Assembly (NCBI GenBank): GCA_002869615.1
Contig: PKUH01000091.1
Coordinates: 53,629 to 117,628 of the forward strand
DNA: 64,000 nucleotides
Reading direction: 5' to 3'
From: Desulfuromonas sp.
GTDB lineage: Bacteria; Desulfobacterota; Desulfuromonadia; Desulfuromonadales; UBA2294
Shown here: positions 55,700 through 64,000 of the stretch, piece after piece
Numbering within the stretch: position 1 is the stretch's first letter
Layout: each line of letters starts with the position of its first letter
Made by a program: the position numbers and the translations under genes
The notes under the pieces: model-generated
Databases searched by the model: none
What the model saw: only the letters and a program-made list of their open reading frames with translations
What the model was told of the DNA's origin: nothing

Positions 55700-56314
55700 C
55701 TATGCCTTGAGCTTCAATGCAATCTTTGCAACATGGGCTCCCTGGAACCGGGCTCCGGCTAATTCGTTCTCGCTCGGCATTCGCTCTCCTTCGCCACCGG
55801 CGATTGTCGAAGCGCCGTAGGGACTGCACCCGGTGATCTCGGAGACCCCCATCTGCCCGGAAAAAGCATAGGGCAAGCCGACGACCACCATGCCATGATG
55901 CAGCAGGGTGGTGTGGAATGTCAGAATAGTCGATTCCTGGCCGCCGTGCTGAGTGGCTGAGCAGGCAAAAACGCTACCGACCTTGCCGACCAGGGAGCCA
56001 TTCTGCCAGAGTCCACCGGTGGCGTCGAGGAACTGACGCATCTGGCCACACATGTTGCCAAAGCGGGTCGGGGTGCCGAAGATGATTGCGTCGGCTTCCG
56101 CCAGATCATCGACGCTCGCTATGGGAATGTAAGCCATGGCCCGTTGAGCCTCCTGCGCCCCCATCTTGTCCAGTACCTCATCGGAAAGCGTTTCCGGGAC
56201 ACGCTTGATGACTGCCTCACACCCCTCCACTTCGCGAACACCTTCTGCGACCGCCTCAGCCATTTTTAAAACATGGCCATACATGCTGTAGTGAATGATC
56301 AACACCTTGCACAT
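55700..56314 (-). CDS. wrbA: NAD(P)H:quinone oxidoreductase WrbA
   Basis: This 204-residue flavodoxin-fold enzyme reduces quinones by two electrons and so protects against redox cycling. The FMN-binding loop is [16 protein letters not shown], with further WrbA motifs [24 protein letters not shown], split by the FMN site, and [29 protein letters not shown] lies before the ATG. It is flanked by two near-identical short repeats and has its own terminator. Confidence 0.94.
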   Translation of the reverse strand: MCKVLIIHYSMYGHVLKMAEAVAEGVREVEGCEAVIKRVPETLSDEVLDKMGAQEAQRAMAYIPIASVDDLAEADAIIFGTPTRFGNMCGQMRQFLDATGGLWQNGSLVGKVGSVFACSATQHGGQESTILTFHTTLLHHGMVVVGLPYAFSGQMGVSEITGCSPYGASTIAGGEGERMPSENELAGARFQGAHVAKIALKLKA

Positions 56315-56472
56315 AAAATTCTCCTCTCAAAGATGTTCGCTAATTAAGCCTCTGCCGCCGCTAACATGGATATGGATCCGCCGGTTATTAAACATTACTG
56401 TACGAAAGTTCACAGTCAACTACTTATTGCTTAGAGAGTTTCAGAACAGGAAAGTTATTATTGAGTATAAAA

Positions 56473-56504
56473 AAGATGTGGTCCTAATACCAGGACCACA
56501 TCTT
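56473..56504 (-). terminator. Terminator of the double-cubane gene pair
   Basis: AAGATGTGGTCCT / AGGACCACATCTT, a perfect 13-bp stem with a 6-base loop, is followed on the minus strand by TTTT, about 65 bases behind the activase gene. Confidence 0.9.
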
Positions 56505-56511
56505 GTCTGGT

Positions 56512-56549
56512 TTGGCTCCCCGAGCCGGGCGGTAGTGGGTAGTTGGAGG
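56512..56549 (-). repeat. tRNA-end-like repeat, copy 2 (behind the activase gene)
   Basis: This is the second copy of the sequence at 55631-55668 (TTGGCTCCCCGAGCCGGGCG and onward), again immediately before a terminator on the minus strand. On that strand it shares CTCGGGGAGCCAAA with the 3' end of tRNA-Asn. Confidence 0.8.
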
Positions 56550-56569
56550 AGAGCTTTGGTTTCGACTCA

Positions 56570-57319
56570 CTATGACTCTGTTTTCTCCCTATGTAATGCA
56601 GCTCCAATAGCGCCGACGATTTCCGGATGGGATGGAACCGTTATTGGCCGGCCGATCTTGCCTCCCAAAATGTCGACCAGAAACTGATTGTTGGCAACCC
56701 CCCCGGAAAATACAACTTCGTCAGATATGCCGACACGCTCCAGCATGCCGCTCAAACGATCGGCAACGGCGAGATGGATGGCGCGGGCAATATCGGCGGC
56801 GGCAAAGCCGCGATTCCGTAATGAAACCACTTCCGATTCGGCAAAGACAGCACACATACTGTTGATAGGGATATCTTGGGAAGAAGATCTCGCGGCGACG
56901 GAAAACTCTTCGAGTGAATACCCCAGGGAGGCAGACATGATTTCAAGAAAACGGCCGGTCCCGGCTGCACACTTGTCGTTCATATGAAATTGGACAACGC
57001 GCCCGTTGCCGTCAAGGGCAATGACCTTGGAGTCCTGCCCGCCGACATCGAGAATGGTGCGGCATTCCGGTACGCAATAGCGGGCTCCCTGGGCATGCGC
57101 CTTGATCTCGGTGATCACCTTTTGGGCGAAATGTTTCTGCGCCAGATGGCGCCCGTAGCCTGTCGCGACCACCTCGGACGGTGTGTAACGCGACACCATT
57201 TCTGCAGCCTGCTTGTGCGGCTCGAAGGGGCTTTCAACCACCTCTTTCTCAGCCAGAACCCCGTCACGAAACACCGCCATCTTGATCGCCCTGGAACCGA
57301 GATCTATTCCGATCTGCAT
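56570..57319 (-). CDS. CoA-dehydratase-type activase (HgdC/YjiL family)
   Basis: This 249-residue ASKHA-fold ATPase has the phosphate loops GIDLGSRAIKMAVF and LDVGGQDSKVIALD and the two Cys that hold the bridging 4Fe-4S cluster of the dimer (DKCAAGTGRFLEIM and NSMCAVFAESEVVSL). Such activases use ATP to push an electron onto a partner iron-sulfur protein. The partner is encoded six bases upstream, so this is a two-component ATP-driven reductase of the YjiL-YjiM kind. Confidence 0.9.
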   Translation of the reverse strand: MQIGIDLGSRAIKMAVFRDGVLAEKEVVESPFEPHKQAAEMVSRYTPSEVVATGYGRHLAQKHFAQKVITEIKAHAQGARYCVPECRTILDVGGQDSKVIALDGNGRVVQFHMNDKCAAGTGRFLEIMSASLGYSLEEFSVAARSSSQDIPINSMCAVFAESEVVSLRNRGFAAADIARAIHLAVADRLSGMLERVGISDEVVFSGGVANNQFLVDILGGKIGRPITVPSHPEIVGAIGAALHREKTES

Positions 57320-57325
57320 GGCACC

Positions 57326-58618
57326 CTAATCCTGAAGCTGTTCAAGGAAGGCTTCAACCCGGGTTTGCAGTTGTCCGACATCTTCCGGAGAGTAGTCCGT
57401 CTCGATCGCCATAAACGGGATTCCCTCTTTGGCACACGCCTCGCGGAGCTTGACCGCTTCGATGTTATAGCTATGACAAAACTGGAGAGAGTAATCTATG
57501 ATCCCATGCGCGCCAGATGCTCGGCACTCCTTGATCACCTGGTCGATCCTTTCATCATTTGGAGTAAAACAGGAACAGTCGATTTTCATGTACCGCTCGG
57601 TCAGTTTTTCGATCATCTGCTCCATGGTTGCTCCATCGGTATCGATCGTATCCTTGTAGTAGCGGGTTCCGATGCAACTTTCCTCGTTGACGACAATCGC
57701 ACCCGCGCCTTCGATGATGTTGTGGAGCTTCCAGTTCGGCAACGCCATCGGTGCCCCCGAGACCATAACCCTCGTCGTCTCTGGTTCCGTCACAAATTTT
57801 GAATTCGAAATCCGATCCTCCAACTCTTCACACAGTTCATCAACTTTGGCTGTAAACCGTTCCGGGATATCGTAAAAAGCGATCTGCTGAATCAGCAGCA
57901 TATCGCGCCCGCTGATCGGTGACGGGTCGTGATGCCGCAAATGATTGAGACGTTGCATCGCTTCGCGCTTCCGGTTCAGGGTTTCGATACCCGACTTGAG
58001 GTCAGCCTCGGAAATCTCCTTGCCGACGCGATTCTCGATCGCCCGTTTGAAATCCTTGACCTCCTCGATCCACAGGTGCTTGTCGCGCTCGCGTTTCATC
58101 TGTGGTATTTCCATGACGTGGGTCGGAACGTACTGGTCAAGGAGCTCCCACGTTTTCTTCTTGGCGTCACATGTCGTCTCACCGTAGACGAAATCAACAG
58201 CCTGGAATAAAGGACAGATGCGACCGACCTTAAAACCAAACGCCGATTTCACCATCGGACAGATATTACGCGGCAAGATCTTCTCCGCGTCGGCAATCGA
58301 GCCCTGAGAACCGCCACACAAGCCGATACAGACGCCATTGCCTGCCTGAATAATCTCTTCCGGGACATAGACACAGAAGGTCCCGACGACCGGACGACCT
58401 TCTGACTTGGCATCGACTATCTCCTCAATGCGACCCGTAAAGATATTACTCACCATGTCGTCGAAATAGGCCATCCCCTGTGGACGGTTCTGTTGACTGA
58501 GAAAGATGTTTTGAAAGGCGTACGTCAACATGGGCGGGACATTCATGAAACGGTCAACATCCATATCGAGCTTCGTCCAAAGCTCCGGATCTACTTTCAC
58601 TTGGAACGTGTCAGACAT
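57326..58618 (-). CDS. 2-hydroxyacyl-CoA dehydratase-like double-cubane cluster protein (YjiM family)
   Basis: This 430-residue protein of the HgdB/HgdA fold has conserved cysteines in GNGVCIGLCGGSQG, NICPMVKSAFG, RICPLFQ, ETTCDAKKKTWE, EESCIGTRY and DYSLQFCHSYN. It belongs with the single-gene YjiM-like members, which carry an unusual double-cubane [8Fe-9S] cluster and, with their activase, reduce small molecules at low potential; the natural substrate is not known. ATG 58618 is chosen because GGAGG is too close to the ATG at 58624. A LysR gene is divergent. Confidence 0.87.
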   Translation of the reverse strand: MSDTFQVKVDPELWTKLDMDVDRFMNVPPMLTYAFQNIFLSQQNRPQGMAYFDDMVSNIFTGRIEEIVDAKSEGRPVVGTFCVYVPEEIIQAGNGVCIGLCGGSQGSIADAEKILPRNICPMVKSAFGFKVGRICPLFQAVDFVYGETTCDAKKKTWELLDQYVPTHVMEIPQMKRERDKHLWIEEVKDFKRAIENRVGKEISEADLKSGIETLNRKREAMQRLNHLRHHDPSPISGRDMLLIQQIAFYDIPERFTAKVDELCEELEDRISNSKFVTEPETTRVMVSGAPMALPNWKLHNIIEGAGAIVVNEESCIGTRYYKDTIDTDGATMEQMIEKLTERYMKIDCSCFTPNDERIDQVIKECRASGAHGIIDYSLQFCHSYNIEAVKLREACAKEGIPFMAIETDYSPEDVGQLQTRVEAFLEQLQD

Positions 58619-58778
58619 CTGCATCCTCCTGCTTAAATAAAAATGTTTTGGTAAAGATTTTCTCTCGTAATTTGTGTGGATTAAATGGTTTAAATTCTCT
58701 AATATTGACAGCCGTACGTCAAACAGTTAGTTTCGATGTCATGAATGACTGTTATCGATATTTACGATAGGACAAACC

Positions 58779-59693
58779 ATGAATTTACATCAGATCAAGA
58801 TCTTCGTTGCCATCTCTGACAAAGGCAGTTTCTCGGCAGCGGCCGAAGCCATCGCATTAACTCAGTCGACGGTGAGCCAGCATATGGCTTCACTCGAAGA
58901 TGAGGTTGGGGTCTCTCTGTTCGATCGACAGAAGCGCGGGGTCACCCTGACCTCGGGCGGGATAATTTTCCTTCGACACGCTCGACGAATTCTGAGTGAA
59001 AGCGATGCGCTGTTTCAGGCCATGAACGGCTTTCAGGGCCTTGAAGACGCAGAACTCGTTATTGGTGCGAGCAATATCCCCGCTAACTACCTGGTCCCTC
59101 CTCTGCTTGCAACATTGGAACAAAAACATCCCGGTATCTCTTTAACAATGCTCACCGGCGATACGGCCGAGGTCCTGAAGATGCTCGAAGGTACAGAAAT
59201 TGAATTGGCCCTGGTTGGCAGTCGCACACAGCGTAAGGAGATCACGTTCGACCCTCTGGTCAATGATCCATTGGTACTTGTCGTGGCATCTTCACACCCG
59301 TGGGCCAAACAAAAAAAACTGTCGATCGACGACTTGTTCGGCAATCCTCTGATCATGCGGGAAAATGGCTCAGGGAGCGGCCAGTCACTCGACCAGGCGA
59401 TGCGTCAGGCAGGAAGAAATCCAAGAGATCTCCACATCGCAGCGCATCTAGGCAGCAACGAAGCTGTTCTTCAGGCGGTCGCCAGTGGCTACAGTGGAGC
59501 ATTCGTTTCGGAATTGTCCGTTCGACGCTGGAAACAGGCGGAACAACTTTGTCGCATCGACATTGACGGGTTGGTGGTTGAGCGTAAAATATGGCTTGCT
59601 ACAATGAAGGGCCGGATACTGTCTCCAGCGGCCGAAGCCTTTACTCAGATATTAAAAAATCATTTCCAGAAAGATTGCGGCAGAAAGGCCTAA
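58779..59693 (+). CDS. LysR-family regulator
   Basis: This is a 304-residue regulator with N-terminal winged helix (FSAAAEAIALTQSTVSQHMA) and a two-lobed effector domain (about 90-300). It is divergent from the double-cubane gene pair across 155 bases, the standard place for a LysR regulator of that pair. The sequence style (VLVVASSHPWA, GSGSGQSLDQAM, SGYSGAFVSELSVRR) recalls the CysB/selenium-metabolism-associated group, but that assignment is from memory and uncertain. Confidence 0.9.
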   Translation: MNLHQIKIFVAISDKGSFSAAAEAIALTQSTVSQHMASLEDEVGVSLFDRQKRGVTLTSGGIIFLRHARRILSESDALFQAMNGFQGLEDAELVIGASNIPANYLVPPLLATLEQKHPGISLTMLTGDTAEVLKMLEGTEIELALVGSRTQRKEITFDPLVNDPLVLVVASSHPWAKQKKLSIDDLFGNPLIMRENGSGSGQSLDQAMRQAGRNPRDLHIAAHLGSNEAVLQAVASGYSGAFVSELSVRRWKQAEQLCRIDIDGLVVERKIWLATMKGRILSPAAEAFTQILKNHFQKDCGRKA

Positions 59694-59796
59694 AAGGCGA
59701 CCAGTCTGGAATTGGTTCCAAAATGCCGATTTCGAATCCCTAACCTTCTGATATTGCAGTAATTTAAAATATTTCACCCTTGAGAAGACAAAGCCA

Positions 59797-59834
59797 TCAA
59801 AAAAAGGCCGATTTCATTGAAGAAATCGACCTTT
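59797..59834 (-). terminator. Terminator of tRNA-Asn
   Basis: AAAGGCCGATTTC and GAAATCGACCTTT form a 13-bp stem with one mismatch, followed by TTTTTTT on the minus strand, eight bases behind the tRNA. Confidence 0.8.
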
Positions 59835-59841
59835 ATCTTTT

Positions 59842-59917
59842 TGGCTCCCCGAGCAAGACTCGAACTTGCGACAGGGTGATTAACAGTCACCTGCTCTACC
59901 AACTGAGCTATCGGGGA
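59842..59917 (-). tRNA. tRNA-Asn (anticodon GTT)
   Basis: The 76-base minus-strand gene folds as a standard cloverleaf: acceptor TCCCCGA / TCGGGGA, D-arm GCTCAGTTGGTAGAGC, anticodon stem-loop GTGACTGTTAATCAC with anticodon GTT, T-arm with GTTCGAGTC, discriminator G and an encoded CCA. Confidence 0.97.
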
Positions 59918-60018
59918 ATAGCGCACGCTGAAAGCTTCAGCGAGTTGCGTTTATACCTTTTCAAAGCCACTTTTGTCAACCATAAAAACCGGTTTTCACG
60001 TTCATTTTATCGGGCAAG

Positions 60019-60051
60019 AAAAAAGCGCCTGCAGATTGGTTCCACAGGCGC
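60019..60051 (-). terminator. Terminator of mglA
   Basis: GCGCCTG (60025-60031) and CAGGCGC (60045-60051) form the stem, and six T's follow on the minus strand, 26 bases behind mglA. Confidence 0.85.
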
Positions 60052-60077
60052 CGTTATTGACTTTGTTATAAACCGGA

Positions 60078-60674
60078 TCAGGCTCCGGGCCCACCTTTCT
60101 TGAGTTCCATCAGGATCAGCTTTGCTGTCGCCTTGAGGGTCTCGAAAACCCCTTCGCCGGTGGTGGCGCAGGCTTCGAATTCGGGAACCCCGTTCGGGTT
60201 GAGCAGACTGCGCAGTTCTTCCAGAGAAGAGCAGTTCGGCAGGTCACGCTTGTTGTACTGGATAACAAACGGAATCTTTTCGAGATCGTAGCCCTGTTCC
60301 TCAAGATTGACCTTGAGGTTCTCCATCGACTCGACATTGGCGTCGAGGCGCTCTTCCTGGGAGTCGGCAACAAAAACGACACCGTCAACACCCTTGAGGA
60401 TCAGCTTACGGGATGCATCGTAGAAAACCTGGCCCGGAACGGTGTAGAGATGAAAGCGGGTCTTGAAACCGCGAATCTCGCCGAGGGCCAGCGGCAGGAA
60501 ATCGAAGAACAGGGTCCGCTCGGTCTCGGTGGCAAGGGAAATCATCTTGCCTTTGGCGTCGGGAGACGTCTTCTGATAAACGAACTGCAGGTTGGTTGTT
60601 TTACCGCACAACCCGGGACCATAGTAGACGATTTTGCAGTTGATCTCCCGGGAGGCATAATTGATAAAAGACAT
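60078..60674 (-). CDS. mglA: Ras-like GTPase MglA
   Basis: This 198-residue small GTPase sets the leading cell pole and steers motility or type IV pili. P-loop [14 protein letters not shown], switch [17 protein letters not shown] with the MglA-type VPGQ in place of DTAGQ, and base-recognition motif YNKRDLP. Near-full identity of these motifs to Myxococcus MglA is remembered. It starts 14 bases after mglB, its GTPase-activating partner, and ends at a terminator. Confidence 0.95.
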   Translation of the reverse strand: MSFINYASREINCKIVYYGPGLCGKTTNLQFVYQKTSPDAKGKMISLATETERTLFFDFLPLALGEIRGFKTRFHLYTVPGQVFYDASRKLILKGVDGVVFVADSQEERLDANVESMENLKVNLEEQGYDLEKIPFVIQYNKRDLPNCSSLEELRSLLNPNGVPEFEACATTGEGVFETLKATAKLILMELKKGGPGA

Positions 60675-60688
60675 TTATCCCTCCTTAA

Positions 60689-61186
60689 TCAACTGAACAG
60701 ATTGTCGATATCGTCGTCGGTAATCTCGGCGAATGGGCTTGGACCGGCATTCTGATCCTCCTGCTTCGCCTTGGCCGCCAACTCATCGAAGATGGTGCCA
60801 AGTTCGTCCGCCGCTTTTTTGACGCGAAGACGAACCAGGCCCAATGAACTGCGCTGGTCAAAAATGACAACCAGGATGACCCGGCCGCCAACGATTGAAA
60901 TATGGATATTATCTTTCTCGCCTTCATGGAAAAGGATCGAAAATTCCTTTTCACCAATCAGCTTGGCCAAACCACCAGTGGCAGCAATATTACCAGCCGT
61001 CAGGGAAGCGAGCGATGTTGTATCGAGGTGCTCGGTCTCGCCGATGGATGTAATCAGCTGTCCGTTCTTATCGACCAGGAAGATGACCTTGGCGTTAGAC
61101 TCACGCAGAAGCTTGTCTGAAACCTGGTTAATCTTCTTGAGCTCTTCGTCGTACATGACGAAGGTTGACGATTCGGGACCCGCCAT
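60689..61186 (-). CDS. mglB: Roadblock/LC7 protein MglB
   Basis: This 165-residue Roadblock/LC7-domain protein (about residues 10-130: VIFLVDKNGQLITSIGETEH ... ASLTAGNIAATGGLAKLIGE) has an acidic C-terminal tail. MglB dimers activate GTP hydrolysis by MglA and mark the lagging pole. It lies directly upstream of mglA on one strand. GGAGGAGTAT lies before the ATG. Confidence 0.93.
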   Translation of the reverse strand: MAGPESSTFVMYDEELKKINQVSDKLLRESNAKVIFLVDKNGQLITSIGETEHLDTTSLASLTAGNIAATGGLAKLIGEKEFSILFHEGEKDNIHISIVGGRVILVVIFDQRSSLGLVRLRVKKAADELGTIFDELAAKAKQEDQNAGPSPFAEITDDDIDNLFS

Positions 61187-61290
61187 ACCTATACTCCTCC
61201 ATTATGATTGCATATCCGTGCTTTTATAGCATCAATACGGCTCTCCATCAAGCATTTTCCCCTTGTTTTTATAGGTAATTAGCTCGCCGG

Positions 61291-61323
61291 AAAAAAGAAG
61301 CCCCCGGCACCGGGCCGGGGGCT
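61291..61323 (-). terminator. Terminator of nifJ
   Basis: AGCCCCCGGC and GCCGGGGGCT form a 10-bp GC stem with TTCTTTTTT behind it on the minus strand, 31 bases after the nifJ stop. Confidence 0.9.
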
Positions 61324-61353
61324 GATTCATCACTTAATGCTGCTTTTGATTCT

Positions 61354-64000
61354 TTACGAATCGGAGCCGCAGTCGGCTGACAAGGCCGCCAGTTTTTTGT
61401 AGAGGTCGTAGCGGCTTGCCGAATCCTTGGCCGAGGCCGCCATCAGGGCATCGGCGTTCTCCGGATTGTTCTTCTTGAGAACCTTGAAGCGGTTCTGCTT
61501 GCCGGCGAACTCTTCAAATCCGATGGTCGGCTCCTTGCTGTCGAGCTGCAGCGGGTTCTTGCCTTCGGCAGAGAGCCGCGGATCGAAGCGGAACAGTGGC
61601 CAGTAGCCGGAATTGACCGCTTCCTTGCAGCCGTCAACGGCCGTCGTCATGTTGATGCCGTGGGCAATACAATGCGAGTAGGCAATGATCAGCGACGGGC
61701 CATCATAGGCATCGGCCTCAAGGAAGGCCTTGACGCACTGGGCCGGATTGGCGAGCGAGACCCGGGCGACGTAAATATTGCCATAGGTCATCGAGATCAT
61801 GCTGAGGTCCTTCTTCGGCTGTTCCTTGCCGCCGGCAGCGAACTGGGCAACCGCAGCGATCGGCGTCGCCTTGGAAGCCTGACCGCCGGTATTGGAGTAA
61901 ACCTCGGTATCGAGAACCAGCGCATTGATGTTGGCACCGGAAGCAAGAACGTGGTCGAGGCCACCGTAACCGATGTCATAAGCCCAACCGTCGCCGCCGT
62001 GAATCCAGACCGATTTCTTGACCAGGTAGTCGGCATCGGCCTTGAGCTGGGTTGCCGTCTCGTGGGTACACTTGGCGAGGATCTCCTTGAGCTCGGCAAT
62101 ACGGCCACGTTGTTCTTCAATCAACGCCTGGCTAGACTGGTCGGCGCCGAGAATCGCCCGTTTCAGCGGCTCGCTCCCCTTGCAGGCGGCACAGCCGCAC
62201 TCGATGTTCTTCTCGAGCAGCTCCTGGGCATACTGCGTGGTCTTGTCGATCGACAGACGGAAGCCGAAACCGAATTCGGCGTTGTCCTCAAACAGCGAGT
62301 TGCTCCAGGCCGGACCGAGACCATCCTTGCGGGTTGTCCACGGCGTGGTCGGCAGGTTACCGCCATAAATCGACGAACAGCCGGTCGCATTGGCAACGAC
62401 CATCCGGTCACCGAACAGCTGTGAACAGAGCTTGACAAAGGGCGTTTCGCCGCAACCGGCACAGGCGCCGGAGAATTCGAACATCGGCGGCAGGAACTGG
62501 CTCCCCTTGACCGTGGCCGCATTGAACAGTTCCGGATCAGTCTCCGGCAGGTTCAGGAAGAAGTCGAAGTTGGCACGCTCGGTCTCGCGCAGCGGAACCT
62601 GCGGCACCATGTTGATCGCCTTGTGGTTCTCGTCGGTTTTGCTCTTGGCCGGGCAGTTATGGACGCAGGCGCCGCAACCGGTGCAGTCCTCGACCGCGAC
62701 CTGCAGGGTGAACTTCTTGCCGTCCATGTCCTTGCCCTTGGCGGCACAGGATTTGAAGGTTTTGGGCGCGCCCTTGAGCTCCTTCTCGTCGTAAATCTTC
62801 ATCCGGATTGATGCGTGCGGACAGACGAACGAGCAAATGCCGCACTGGATGCAGAGTTCTTCATCCCAGGCCGGAGTGGTGATGGCGATGTTGCGCTTTT
62901 CGTACATCGCGGTCGCCGTCGGGAAGGTTCCGTCGGCCGGCATCGCCGAAATCGGCAGATGCTCGCCGATACCGTCAATGATCGGACCGAGAGTTTTCTG
63001 TACGGTTGCCGGCGTGTGACTCCACTGGCCGATGGTCATCTCGATATCGCTGTCGACCGTGCCCGGCACAGCAACTTCCTCGATATTCTCAAGAGCAGTG
63101 TCGACCGCCTGCTTGTTCATACTGACGACCTTTTCACCCGCCTTGCTGTAGGACTTAACGATCGCTTCCTTGATCTCCTTGATCGCCAGATCAAGCGTGA
63201 TGATCCCGGAAATCTTGAAGAAAGCGGTCTGCATGATGACATTGATGCGGGGTCCGAGGCCGAGCTCGTTGCCGAGCCTGACACCATCGATCACGAAGAA
63301 CTTGAGCTTCTTGTCGATAATGGTCTGCTGAACCTTCTTCGGCAGATGCGACCAGACATCAGCGGCACCGTACGGGCTGTTGAGCAGGAAGGTCGCGCCT
63401 TCCTTGGCATTTTTCAGCATGTCGTACTTCTCAAGGAATGAGAAGTTGTGACAGGCGACAAAATCAGCCGAGGTGATCAGGTACGGCGAACGGATCGTCT
63501 CTTTGCCGAAGCGGAGATGCGAGGTGGTCATACTGCCGGCCTTCTTTGAATCATAGACGAAGTAGGCCTGAACCTCGTTGTCGGTCGAATCACCGATAAT
63601 CTTGATCGAGTTCTTGTTGGCGCCGACGGTGCCGTCGGAACCGAGGCCATAGAACATCGCCGAGTAGCCATCGAACGGCACACTGTAGTCAGCGTCGAAT
63701 TCGAGGTAGCGGCCGGTCACATCGTCCTTGATGCCGACGACGAACTTGTTCATCGGCTTGTCGTGCTTCATGTTATCGAAAACCGACTTGGCCATACCGG
63801 GTGAAAACTCGTAGGAACCGAGGCCGTAACGACCGCCGACGATCGACGGGTAGCCATCGAACTGGAACAGCCCTTCGGCCATCGCTTCACCAATCGCGGT
63901 CCGAACATTGTGATAGAGCGGCTCGCCGAGGGAACCCGGCTCCTTGGTCCGGTCGAGAACCGAAATCTTCTTGACCGTCTTCGGCAGAATTTTGGCAAAG
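61354..64000 (-). CDS. nifJ: Pyruvate:ferredoxin (flavodoxin) oxidoreductase (5' partial)
   Basis: This gene runs off the right edge; about 881 codons are present of roughly 1190, with the first domains missing. The frame is open to 63999 (KILPKTVKKISVLDR just inside the edge). It oxidises pyruvate to acetyl-CoA and CO2 and reduces ferredoxin. Two 4Fe-4S motifs of the inserted ferredoxin domain (CIQCGICSFVCPHA and CTGCGACVHNCPAK), a third cluster site (GACAGCGETPF, then ATGCSSIYGG) and the TPP motif (GDGWAYDIGYGGLDH ... YSNTGGQASKATP) are visible. It is the one-polypeptide NifJ/PFOR form. Confidence 0.96.
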   Translation of the reverse strand, partial: FAKILPKTVKKISVLDRTKEPGSLGEPLYHNVRTAIGEAMAEGLFQFDGYPSIVGGRYGLGSYEFSPGMAKSVFDNMKHDKPMNKFVVGIKDDVTGRYLEFDADYSVPFDGYSAMFYGLGSDGTVGANKNSIKIIGDSTDNEVQAYFVYDSKKAGSMTTSHLRFGKETIRSPYLITSADFVACHNFSFLEKYDMLKNAKEGATFLLNSPYGAADVWSHLPKKVQQTIIDKKLKFFVIDGVRLGNELGLGPRINVIMQTAFFKISGIITLDLAIKEIKEAIVKSYSKAGEKVVSMNKQAVDTALENIEEVAVPGTVDSDIEMTIGQWSHTPATVQKTLGPIIDGIGEHLPISAMPADGTFPTATAMYEKRNIAITTPAWDEELCIQCGICSFVCPHASIRMKIYDEKELKGAPKTFKSCAAKGKDMDGKKFTLQVAVEDCTGCGACVHNCPAKSKTDENHKAINMVPQVPLRETERANFDFFLNLPETDPELFNAATVKGSQFLPPMFEFSGACAGCGETPFVKLCSQLFGDRMVVANATGCSSIYGGNLPTTPWTTRKDGLGPAWSNSLFEDNAEFGFGFRLSIDKTTQYAQELLEKNIECGCAACKGSEPLKRAILGADQSSQALIEEQRGRIAELKEILAKCTHETATQLKADADYLVKKSVWIHGGDGWAYDIGYGGLDHVLASGANINALVLDTEVYSNTGGQASKATPIAAVAQFAAGGKEQPKKDLSMISMTYGNIYVARVSLANPAQCVKAFLEADAYDGPSLIIAYSHCIAHGINMTTAVDGCKEAVNSGYWPLFRFDPRLSAEGKNPLQLDSKEPTIGFEEFAGKQNRFKVLKKNNPENADALMAASAKDSASRYDLYKKLAALSADCGSDS

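Noticed and set aside
55631..56549. tRNA genes at the two tRNA-end-like repeats
   Set aside because: Only the last dozen bases resemble a tRNA; no cloverleaf or anticodon arm can be drawn.

Overview
The window looks like a chromosome segment of a mesophilic, anaerobic or microaerophilic deltaproteobacterium of the Desulfuromonadales/Geobacterales type. The reasons are the gene content (pyruvate:ferredoxin oxidoreductase, MglA/MglB, TRAP transporter, double-cubane-type protein pair, a probable selenoprotein), the GC-rich codon choice and the mixed ATG/GTG/TTG starts. This placement is inference from content; no marker gene settles it. There is no phage, insertion sequence or CRISPR array.

Layout. 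1-7.1 kb: end of a zinc-type ABC binding protein, an MFS carrier, a CsgD-like LuxR regulator and two large lipoproteins, one built from a tandem duplication. 7.2-10.3 kb: a TRAP transporter (dctP-dctQ-dctM) whose dctM is cut by one in-frame TAG. 10.5-15.2 kb: a quinone oxidoreductase and an arsenic operon arsR-gapdh-arsJ-acr3. 15.3-24.2 kb: phosphate sensing and uptake (phoB-phoR; pstSCAB-phoU), with Pho-box-like 11-bp periodic repeats in front of both units. 24.3 kb: bioA.

25.7-43 kb is an osmoadaptation region: a glycine betaine ABC transporter (proVWX), then a cluster with three different lysine-2,3-aminomutase-family radical SAM enzymes, a retropepsin-like protein and the beta-lysine acetyltransferase (N-acetyl-beta-lysine synthesis), then an FNT channel, trkA-trkH, a cation/proton antiporter and glutamate dehydrogenase. 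A structured RNA element of about 140-150 nt occurs twice, each time directly behind a sigma-70-like promoter and in front of the betaine-uptake operon or the beta-lysine cluster. The two copies share base-pairing with compensatory changes, and I cannot assign them to a known riboswitch. This is the best candidate for an undescribed system here.

43-53 kb: a permease, small stress-type proteins, a rhodanese whose frame continues through an in-frame TGA at the active site (probable selenocysteine), perR-katG, a DEAD-box helicase, zinc-ribbon small proteins, and an ArsR/permease/thioredoxin module in which gene and target share an operator. 53-64 kb: a nitroreductase split by a TAA, an MHS-type symporter, wrbA, a double-cubane protein with its activase and a LysR regulator, tRNA-Asn, mglA-mglB, and the 3' part of nifJ, which runs off the window.

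Three ordinary genes (dctM, a YaiI/YqxD-family gene, a nitroreductase) are each interrupted by a single stop codon with conserved sequence on both sides and no frameshift. TAG is used as a normal terminator elsewhere (for example pstB), so a full code change is unlikely; base errors, recent mutation or nonsense suppression remain open.
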